NCBI RefSeq assembly: GCF_000686025.1
Contig: NZ_JMLQ01000002.1
Span: 434,001 to 498,000 of the forward strand
Origin: Rhodococcus sp. UNC23MFCrub1.1
GTDB lineage: Bacteria; Actinomycetota; Actinomycetes; Mycobacteriales; Mycobacteriaceae
DNA length: 64,000 nt
Direction of reading: 5' to 3'
A model generated the notes under the pieces. It did no database searches. It was not told where the DNA came from and was given only the letters and a program-made list of their open reading frames with translations. This document shows positions 19,135-26,239 of this stretch, piece by piece (position 1 is the stretch's first letter; each line of letters starts with the position of its first letter). The translations under genes were made by a program, and so were the position numbers.

Positions 19135-20840
19135 GCGTGGCCAAGGCCCGACGGACGCAGCTGCTCAGCACGTACGGGGTGGGCAGCCTGTTTCCCTCGG
19201 AGACGACGAGTTACATGATCGCCGGCATCCACGAGTGGAAGCCCCGCGAGGGTGACACTATTTCTGAACCGAGATTAGCGCGCAGTCTCGGGGTGTCAGA
19301 ATTGAAGTCGCCGCCCGCCGGGTCGAAGAACAAGCGCGATGTTCCGGTCATCCGATTCCCCATCACGCAGGTCTGCCCGTCGTGCCGACGAATCGATTCG
19401 CTCGTTCGCTTGTCCGGTGACCCGGCAAAGGCCCGGTGCACGTGTGAGAAGCGTACGGAGCTCAGCCCCTTCCGCTTGGTGATTGCGTGTACCCGTGGGC
19501 ACATCGACGAATTCCCGTACTTCAGGTGGCTGCACAAGGGGCAAGACTCGGGGAGCGATCATACGATGCACCTCCGTGCCCGCGGGCGAACATCATCGTT
19601 GGCGGACCTCGAGCTGACGTGCACGTGCGGGGTAGAGCCGCGGTCACTCGATGGATCTGCGGGCCCGAAGGCGCTGGCAGAGTTCGGTGCCTGTGCAGGA
19701 CATCGACCCTGGTTGGGTCCGGATGCCACGCAACCGTGTGACGAGATTCCGCGTGCTGTGCAGCGTGGTGCCTCCAACGTGTGGCTCCCCGCTGTCAGAT
19801 CCGCAATCTCCATCCCGCCCTACTCGCAAGCGCTGGCGAAGTTCGTCACCCGGAACTGGGCGTCACTCGAAGACCCCGACGCAGTGAGTCAGGCACTTCT
19901 TCAAAGTCTGGCCCGGCACTCTCGCCGTTTTACGGCCAAGGAGATCGAGACCGAGGTCGAACGCCGGCGTGGTGAACAGCTGGATGATCTGCTGACTGAG
20001 GCAGCCCTGCGCAAGCAGGAGTACCGCGCACTTCTGGAGGGCCGGGAGCAAGACGGTCTTGACGATGACTTCGTATGCGTCGAGCGTGACGTTCCGGTCG
20101 ATTTCGAACACATCATCTCGGACGTCCGAAAAGTGACCCGACTGCGAGAAGTTCGCGCGCTTTACGGATTCACCAGGTTGGCCGATGAGACCGGCGAGGA
20201 GAACCTCTGCGATCTCTCGCCGGAGAAGACGTTCTGGCTCCCTGCCGTGGAGGTGATCGGTGAAGGGATCTTCGTGTCGTTTCACCGCGACGAGTTGGAG
20301 CGTTGGGCCGGTACCACATTCGCTGCAGAAAGATGGGCGATGTTCACCGCCGCGTCCGGGGGAACGTCACCGTGGGAGGATCTCCCCGGTGTCTCGGGGT
20401 TGATCGGCGTCGCACTGCACACGTTCGCACATCTGATCATCGATCAGCTCGCGTTGACGGCCGGCTATCCGGCCGCGTCGTTGAGGGAGCGGCTGTACGT
20501 CGACGAGGCGATGGCCGGCTTCCTCATCTACACGGCAAGTTCAGATTCGGCGGGAAGCTTAGGAGGCGTTGCCTCGCAGGCGGAGCCGGACAGCTTCGGG
20601 CCTGCCCTGCAAGAGGGGCTCACTCGACTGTCGTGGTGCTCGGCCGATCCGGTGTGTATCGAATCGAGGGGGTCGGGTTCGGACGCGCTTAACTTGGCAG
20701 CGTGCCACGCGTGCGTCCTGTTACCCGAGACGTCCTGTGAACTCGGAAACCGGTACCTAGATCGTGCGTTGCTGTTCGGTACGCCTGAGGATGGACACGA
20801 AGATCACGGCTTGTTCAGCGACGTGTTGTTCGCCGGCTGA
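19131..20840 (+). CDS. drmB: DrmB-like DUF1998 protein
   Basis: A 569-residue protein with the DrmB layout. It has an N-terminal RRTQLLSTYGVGSLFP segment, a cysteine cluster C82-x2-C85 and C103-x-C105, the family hallmark CTRGHIDEFP (120-129), a central helical region, and a C-terminal DUF1998 domain (LHTFAHLIIDQLAL, then GFLIYTASSDSAGSLGG). The last part holds further cysteines, CHACVLLPETSCELGNRYLD (about 525-544). DrmB forms a heterodimer with DrmA in DISARM. The start overlaps the drmA stop (ATGA). It ends 8 bases before the convergent small gene. No DrmC (phospholipase D nuclease) gene is seen nearby. Confidence 0.9.
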   Translation: MSVAKARRTQLLSTYGVGSLFPSETTSYMIAGIHEWKPREGDTISEPRLARSLGVSELKSPPAGSKNKRDVPVIRFPITQVCPSCRRIDSLVRLSGDPAKARCTCEKRTELSPFRLVIACTRGHIDEFPYFRWLHKGQDSGSDHTMHLRARGRTSSLADLELTCTCGVEPRSLDGSAGPKALAEFGACAGHRPWLGPDATQPCDEIPRAVQRGASNVWLPAVRSAISIPPYSQALAKFVTRNWASLEDPDAVSQALLQSLARHSRRFTAKEIETEVERRRGEQLDDLLTEAALRKQEYRALLEGREQDGLDDDFVCVERDVPVDFEHIISDVRKVTRLREVRALYGFTRLADETGEENLCDLSPEKTFWLPAVEVIGEGIFVSFHRDELERWAGTTFAAERWAMFTAASGGTSPWEDLPGVSGLIGVALHTFAHLIIDQLALTAGYPAASLRERLYVDEAMAGFLIYTASSDSAGSLGGVASQAEPDSFGPALQEGLTRLSWCSADPVCIESRGSGSDALNLAACHACVLLPETSCELGNRYLDRALLFGTPEDGHEDHGLFSDVLFAG

Positions 20841-20847
20841 GCGATGC

Positions 20848-21327
20848 TCAGTGGAAGGCCCTGTCCCGATTGCGAGTCGACTCGGTGCGCTCGACGATCC
20901 GCTCGCGCACTTTGGAGATCGTCTTCCATTTCATCGCTCGCTTGTCCGGATCCATCCCGAACTGATGGATGATGTCGCGAAGCTGCTCGAGGTCGAGCGC
21001 AGCAAGTCGTGCCCGTAGAGCATCTCGGCCGTCTGTCCTGTACAGATGAAAAGGGTCGAGCACAGCAGCCGCTCGAGGGGTGCGTGTCCGGGGAGCCGAT
21101 GGTGGAGTGCGAACGACTGCGGCAGAGCCGGCCGTCGGTACGTCCGCAGCACTGACGACGCGGGCGGCCGCTCCGGCGAGGGCCGCATCGCCGTTCAGCA
21201 TTGCCTGCGAGGCGAGACGTGCCATCGTGAGGACGACGACTGCTGCGTCACTGTCCTTGAGAGCCAGTGCATCGAGCGCCTCGTCGAAACTAGCTCGGGC
21301 GCTGCCAAGAATTCCGGGTTCAGTCAT
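20848..21327 (-). CDS. small partner of the ParA-like ATPase
   Basis: A 159-residue protein. Residues 1-60 are helical and Ala-rich, then comes a Pro/Arg-rich linker (about 65-90), then a compact C-terminal helical module (about 92-159) with LDLEQLRDIIHQFGMDPDK and a basic KWKTISKVRERIVERTE helix pair. This reminds me of SAP-like or other small DNA-binding modules at the ends of actinobacterial defence proteins; that is an impression, not a search result. Its ATG overlaps the ParA stop by 4 bases, so the two are translated together and the protein may play the ParB-like role. Confidence 0.72.
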   Translation of the reverse strand: MTEPGILGSARASFDEALDALALKDSDAAVVVLTMARLASQAMLNGDAALAGAAARVVSAADVPTAGSAAVVRTPPSAPRTRTPRAAAVLDPFHLYRTDGRDALRARLAALDLEQLRDIIHQFGMDPDKRAMKWKTISKVRERIVERTESTRNRDRAFH

Positions 21328-22226
21328 GTGTAGATTTTGGCATTGGTCATCACGTGCTCTGTCAGGTCCCGCAGAGTGTCGAAGGTGTCGCCGCCGCCAT
21401 AACGCTTGGACAAGGTTCCGACATCTTCGTACGCGGCCGCGCCGGCGATCGTGATGGCGTCAGGCACCCAGAACGGAATGACGTTCGGCGGGCGCTCAGA
21501 CGTCGTGCGGTCCTGCGGTGCCGTCGCATCGTAATCCAGCACCGCGCCTTGCAGTCGGTTGATGGTGAAGCGATGGAGGTTGGTGCTCTTTCGGTACTTT
21601 GTGATGATGAGCCCCAACGCCTTCAACGAGTGACCTGACTTCTCCGAGAACATCGAGACCCGCTTCTGGATTTGCGGAATGCCGTAGGTCGAGAGAACGT
21701 CGGGAATAGTGGGGATGACGTACGCATCGGCCAACATGAGCCCGTTTCGAGTCACGATGCCCATGTTCGGCGGGCAGTCGATCAAGATGTAGTCGTAGTT
21801 GTCTTTAATCTTGTCCACCGCATTCTTCAGGACGGACAGCGGCTCAAGGGAGTTCTGGTCGTCATACTGCCACGCCGCGACTTCTTCAGAGATTTCGATC
21901 ATGTCGAGAGATGACGCGAGCAGGTCGATTCCAATTACTTTCGCGAGCGGCGATACATCTCGCTGGATTGCCCTTTCGATATCGAATACCGCGGCGTCCG
22001 AATCCAAAGCCTGCTCGAATAACGCCTTGATTGTGCGATGCGATTCGTTCAGTTCCTGCCACCGCTCACTACCGATCATCATGGTCGTGAGGTTGGTCTG
22101 GGGGTCGAGATCGATCAGCAGAACGCGTTTAGCGAAGTGCCCGGCCATGAACTCGGCCAGTGCAGCTGTCATCGTCGACTTGCCGACGCCCCCCTTGAGG
22201 TTGATCGTGGCAATAGCGGTGACCAT
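21324..22226 (-). CDS. ParA/Soj-family P-loop ATPase
   Basis: A 300-residue ATPase with the deviant Walker A KGGVGKST (11-18), Walker A' region LLIDLDPQTNLTT, and Walker B-like DYILIDCPPNMG. This is the fold of ParA/MinD/Soj proteins, which dimerise on ATP and bind DNA or membrane non-specifically. The frame is open much further upstream, but ATG 22226 lies just before the P-loop as usual and has GGAAGG upstream. It is divergent from the cytosine methyltransferase gene (130 bases between starts), so the two may share regulation. Its place in the middle of a restriction island suggests a defence role rather than replicon partition. Confidence 0.9.
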   Translation of the reverse strand: MVTAIATINLKGGVGKSTMTAALAEFMAGHFAKRVLLIDLDPQTNLTTMMIGSERWQELNESHRTIKALFEQALDSDAAVFDIERAIQRDVSPLAKVIGIDLLASSLDMIEISEEVAAWQYDDQNSLEPLSVLKNAVDKIKDNYDYILIDCPPNMGIVTRNGLMLADAYVIPTIPDVLSTYGIPQIQKRVSMFSEKSGHSLKALGLIITKYRKSTNLHRFTINRLQGAVLDYDATAPQDRTTSERPPNVIPFWVPDAITIAGAAAYEDVGTLSKRYGGGDTFDTLRDLTEHVMTNAKIYT

Positions 22227-22355
22227 GGTGGTGCCGATCCTTCCGGGATGAGCGTGATGTCCGTACCGGACGGTTCGTGAGTGAACTCTACGACGAGCCA
22301 CCGACACATCGATCGGCGGCCGATCAGAGCCCTCCGTGTCGTAAACTCCGCAAGC

Positions 22356-23492
22356 ATGGGTGACTACGTCGAGACGCAGCTCGATCTGTCTCACCATTCT
22401 ATGATCGATCTCTTCGCCGGTCCGGGCGGTCTCGATGTGGCTGCCGCCTGGGTCGGACTCACTGCGCACGGCATCGAATGGGACGCGGAGGCAAACGCCA
22501 CTCGCCGTAACGCGCAGCTCGAGACCACGGAGGGCGACGTGAGGGCGTACGGACCCGCGCTCCATGATGCCGCGACCATCCTGTCCGGCGGCCCGCCGTG
22601 CCAGACGTTCACCGTGGCGGGGACGGGGAGCGGCAGGAAGGCCCTCGGCCACATCGGTCACCTGGTGGGGCAGATGGCGAACGACAAGGACATCACGGCG
22701 TCGCTGAAGGTATTGGAGGATGAGCGGTCCGGTCTTATTCTGCAACCACTGAAGTGGATCCTGGAAGCCATGGACGCCGGCCACCCGTACGAGGCCGTCG
22801 TTCTGGAACAGGTGCAGGCCGCACTGCCGATATGGACGGCGATGAAGCCGGTGCTCGAAGCACTCGGATACCACGTCATCTGCACGGTGTTGAAGACGGA
22901 GATGTTCGGGGTACCTCAGACTCGACGACGAGCGGTGCTGCTGGCCAACCTGCGAACGTCGCCGATCATGCCAGAACCGACTCACCAGGCGTATCGGATC
23001 GGCACCGCCAGGCTTCCGAAGGGAAGTACTGAGCCTCGACCGTGGGTCTCGATGAACGATGCTCTCGCAAGGCCGGAGTGGTTCGAAGTCATATCCAACT
23101 ATGGGTCGGGTGGCAACCCTGCAGCTCGTGGCCGGCGAACGTGCGAGCAACCCTCGGCGACGGTGACGGGCAAAGTGTCGAGAAATCGCCTGGTCGACCG
23201 GAACAGTCGTCCTCTCCCTAGGCTCACAGCGGAGGAGGCGGGAGCGCTTCAGACGTTCCCTCGCGATTATCCGTGGGACTCGTCCGGGTGGGCGCAGCAG
23301 GTGGGCAATGCCATTCCGCCGCGGCTGGGTGTGCACCTGCTCGCCGCCGTGTTCGGACGCGTGCCTGATCAGGCCACGCTGGATGCGCGTGTTGCAGCGC
23401 CGTGGACACCTGAGTCGCAGCCCGCCGTGGCTATGGTGCACCCTCAGCGAAGGCTGGCGGACGCAAACCTGTTTGACGCGCAGCCTGTTTAA
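22356..23492 (+). CDS. DNA (cytosine-5-)-methyltransferase
   Basis: A 378-residue m5C methyltransferase with all the main motifs: I (MIDLFAGPGGLDVAA, AdoMet binding), IV (SGGPPCQTF, nucleophile C82), VI as LEQV in place of the usual ENV, VIII (QTRRRAVLL), and X (VGNAIPPRLG). The target-recognition region before motif IX is of normal size; its sequence specificity cannot be read. In class 2 DISARM a cytosine methyltransferase (DrmMII) marks host DNA, and this gene probably does the same for the DrmA/DrmB set. ATG 22356 is chosen over 22281, which would add an unusual basic leader; ATG 22401 is too late. Confidence 0.9.
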   Translation: MGDYVETQLDLSHHSMIDLFAGPGGLDVAAAWVGLTAHGIEWDAEANATRRNAQLETTEGDVRAYGPALHDAATILSGGPPCQTFTVAGTGSGRKALGHIGHLVGQMANDKDITASLKVLEDERSGLILQPLKWILEAMDAGHPYEAVVLEQVQAALPIWTAMKPVLEALGYHVICTVLKTEMFGVPQTRRRAVLLANLRTSPIMPEPTHQAYRIGTARLPKGSTEPRPWVSMNDALARPEWFEVISNYGSGGNPAARGRRTCEQPSATVTGKVSRNRLVDRNSRPLPRLTAEEAGALQTFPRDYPWDSSGWAQQVGNAIPPRLGVHLLAAVFGRVPDQATLDARVAAPWTPESQPAVAMVHPQRRLADANLFDAQPV

Positions 23493-23620
23493 GACCAAAG
23501 ACCGCGCGACAACGCGGAACCGGATGAACGGTCCACGCGGGTTGACGGCGGCCGCTACGGTGAGTGAATGAAACCGTACCGCCGTACCTATTTCGACGCG
23601 GTGATGACAGGATCAGCCGG

Positions 23621-23962
23621 GTGACGTCTGCCTCGGTAACTCGATCTCCTATCACGGCAGCACCCGGTCTGATCGTCGAGGTACGTGACGCGGAGGGGCT
23701 GGTCACCAAAGGCAATCCAGTGTCGGACGGTTTCGTGGCCTACGTCATCGGCCCCAGTGAACTGGTTCCGGACACGTCGGCGCATTTCATTACAGGATTC
23801 GGCGACACCCAGGTCTGTTCTGATCTGTGGACCGTGTTGCCGACGATGTCGCGCTGACCGACGAGGACCGCCCCGAACCCATGAGTGCCGGATCAACGAT
23901 TGGTCCGCCGTCGCAGAGGCAGCCGCCGCTGCGCTCGGCGGCGACGTGAAGAGGAGGCTCTA
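23621..23962 (+). pseudogene. small frameshifted gene before the second UvrD-like helicase
   Basis: Two segments look coding but sit in different frames. From GTG 23621 a frame encodes GLIVEVRDAEGLVTKGNP and VSDGFVAYVIGPSELVPDT, then stops at 23857. Another frame, ending at the TAA that overlaps the next ATG, encodes INDWSAVAEAAAAALGGD. Between them the third frame (RVADDVALTDEDRPEP) has the best codon use. This pattern fits one small gene of about 115 codons with two shifts, either decayed or affected by sequencing errors. The DxxG...GFVxxxGPS pattern is weakly like DUF4357. The rest of 23493-23620 shows nothing. Confidence 0.4.
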
Positions 23963-26155
23963 ATGCCGCAGGTCGTGCTGGGCGAGATCAACAACATCGA
24001 CGGAAGCGTGCAGAGAAAAGTCTTCGCGTTCCTGCAGAAGCTGATGCAGTCACACGAGTCGGCCGGGTTGCACATCGAGCCGATGGTGAACTCCGTCGAT
24101 CCTCGCGCTCGAACGGGGCGGATCGACAGCTTCTGGCGTGCAGTCCTTTTCGAGATCACTGATCCCGACCGCGACCGGCTCTTCGTGTTCGTGGGTGCGT
24201 ATGCCCACGACAAGGCGATCGAGATCGCACGTACCCGACGGCTGACAATCAACCCACGTAACGGGATCGCGGAAATTTCCTACGCGTCAGAACCTGTCGT
24301 CGCGGAACCGGCCCCCACCGTCCATAGCGCTGCGGCAGCGCCTCTCCATCCCCGCACGCTACGGTCGAGAGGATTCTCGGACGTCGACCTCACGGATCTG
24401 GGCATGGACGCGGTGTTCGTGGCCGGGGCGATGGACCTGGGCGACGAGGACGATATTCTTGCCTACGCTCAGACGGCGCCTGCGACCTGGCAGGGCGAGG
24501 CTTTGGTGGATCTGGCCACCGGAACTGCCTTGTCCGACGTACAGGAGCGGTACGCCCTGCACCTCGCCCGGCCCAGTGAGGGAACCGAGGACGAGCGGCT
24601 GATCGCCGCCCTCAAGCACCCGGCCGCGCGCATGCAATTTGCGTTCGTCGAGGATAACGATGAATTGCGTGCTGCGGTCGAGGCTGCGGACTTCGCCGCA
24701 TGGAGAGTGTTCTTGCACCCTGAACAGCGTGTGTGGGTAGAGAAGGGGCAGACCGGCCCCTTCCGTCTGACCGGAGGCGCTGGAACGGGAAAGACGGTAG
24801 TGCTGCTTCACCGCGCGAGATTTCTCGCTCGACGCGATCCCACAGCGCGGATCGTGTTGACGACCTTCAACCGAACTCTTGCCGACAGCCTCGTCGAGCA
24901 GATGAAGCTACTCGATCCGACTCTCACCCTGGCCGGGGACGTCGGGCAGCCGGGAGTGTTCATCGCGAGCGTCGACAGCATCGCCGCGCGCATTCTGCAC
25001 CGACACAAGACTGACCTCGAGGGGAGTTCAGCTCACCCGGGTCCGGTGGCGCGGGTGTTTGGGCCCAGGACGTCGGGGCTCTTCGGTCGGCGCGTCGATG
25101 ATGCGTGGAAGAGAGCGATCGTCGTCGGCGGAGTCGACCTCCCACCCGAGTTGAGTGTGCCCTCGTTTTTCGAGACGGAGTACAGCCTCGTCGTGCTGCC
25201 GAATCGCATCGTCGACCGGGACGAGTACCTCCGTGTGCGTCGTGCCGGACGTGGTGTGTCGCTCAACCGCGCACGTCGCAACGCGGTGTGGGATGTCGTC
25301 GAGAGCTATCGGTCGGCCGCCGCGGCAGCCGGATGCGCCGACTTCGAAGAGAAGGCTGCGCTGGCCGCAGAAGTGGTGACTGCGGTGACCGAGGGGCTCG
25401 CGGATCACGTCATAGTCGACGAAGCGCAGGACCTCACACCGAGCCGGTTCCAGCTTCTGCGGGCGCTCGCCCCACTAGGCCCCGATGATCTTTTCTTCGC
25501 GGAGGATGCACACCAGCGCATCTATGGCCAGAAGATTGTCCTGAAGCAGCTCGGGATCAACATCGTTGGTCGTTCGCGACGGCTGACTCTCAATTACCGG
25601 ACGACTCAGCAAAACCTGCACTACGCCCTCAGCGTTCTCACCGGCGACGACTTCGTCGGTCTCGAGGGCGACTCGGAGGACTCCGAGGGCTATCGCTCAG
25701 CCCGCACGGGTCCTAAGCCCTCGACTGTGCAGGCGGCGAATCTGTCCGACCTCTACGACAAGGTCGCCCAGCAAGTGTTGGCGTGGGGCGGCGGCGAAAC
25801 GGCATCGATAGGTTTGCTTGCGCCGGCGAACAAGGAAGCGTCGGCACTGCCACGTGCGCTCGGGGAGCGCGGGGTCACGGCCACTTTCGTCGACAACACG
25901 AGTAAGTCATCCTCGGGCGGAGTGCAGGCGATGACCATGTACCGGGCCAAAGGTATGGAGTTCGCCAACGTAATCCTTGTCGGCGTGAGTGCCAATGCTA
26001 TGCCCAGGGACTACATGATCGCGCAGCTGCCAGAGGGGGATCGCGGTGATGCGCTGCAGCGAGAGCGGTCATTGGTGTACGTCGCGGCCACCAGGGCGAG
26101 GGATCAACTGGCTGTCATGTGGGTGGGCGAGCGAAGTGCGTTGGTTCCCTCATGA
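23963..26155 (+). CDS. second UvrD-like SF1 helicase
   Basis: A 730-residue superfamily 1 helicase. About 240 residues without a recognised domain come first. Walker A GGAGTGKT (271-278), Walker B DEAQD (486-490), motif IV-like LTLNYRTT, motif V TMYRAKGMEFANV and motif VI YVAATRARDQL follow. The protein differs from the UvrD-like helicase at 12830-15931 in its N-terminus and motif II, so it is not a recent duplicate. A strong GAGGAGG lies 7-8 bases before ATG 23963. It follows a broken small gene by a TAATG overlap, so it was probably translationally coupled to it. Confidence 0.88.
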   Translation: MPQVVLGEINNIDGSVQRKVFAFLQKLMQSHESAGLHIEPMVNSVDPRARTGRIDSFWRAVLFEITDPDRDRLFVFVGAYAHDKAIEIARTRRLTINPRNGIAEISYASEPVVAEPAPTVHSAAAAPLHPRTLRSRGFSDVDLTDLGMDAVFVAGAMDLGDEDDILAYAQTAPATWQGEALVDLATGTALSDVQERYALHLARPSEGTEDERLIAALKHPAARMQFAFVEDNDELRAAVEAADFAAWRVFLHPEQRVWVEKGQTGPFRLTGGAGTGKTVVLLHRARFLARRDPTARIVLTTFNRTLADSLVEQMKLLDPTLTLAGDVGQPGVFIASVDSIAARILHRHKTDLEGSSAHPGPVARVFGPRTSGLFGRRVDDAWKRAIVVGGVDLPPELSVPSFFETEYSLVVLPNRIVDRDEYLRVRRAGRGVSLNRARRNAVWDVVESYRSAAAAAGCADFEEKAALAAEVVTAVTEGLADHVIVDEAQDLTPSRFQLLRALAPLGPDDLFFAEDAHQRIYGQKIVLKQLGINIVGRSRRLTLNYRTTQQNLHYALSVLTGDDFVGLEGDSEDSEGYRSARTGPKPSTVQAANLSDLYDKVAQQVLAWGGGETASIGLLAPANKEASALPRALGERGVTATFVDNTSKSSSGGVQAMTMYRAKGMEFANVILVGVSANAMPRDYMIAQLPEGDRGDALQRERSLVYVAATRARDQLAVMWVGERSALVPS

Positions 26156-26239
26156 TCGGACACACGTTCCCAAGCCATTCACCGATCCGATTCACTCCAT
26201 CATTCCTGATCCCATTACAGTCGACAGTACGGAGCCACG

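Noticed and set aside
6486..20840. Reading the locus as a BREX or Dnd/Ssp system
   Set aside because: No PglX, PglZ, BrxC, DndA-E or SspB-type proteins are present; the DrmA, DrmB and Z1 motifs are specific to other families.
21324..23498. ParA frame extended to 23498
   Set aside because: The extra 420 codons are antisense to the methyltransferase and show no domain; the P-loop begins right after ATG 22226.
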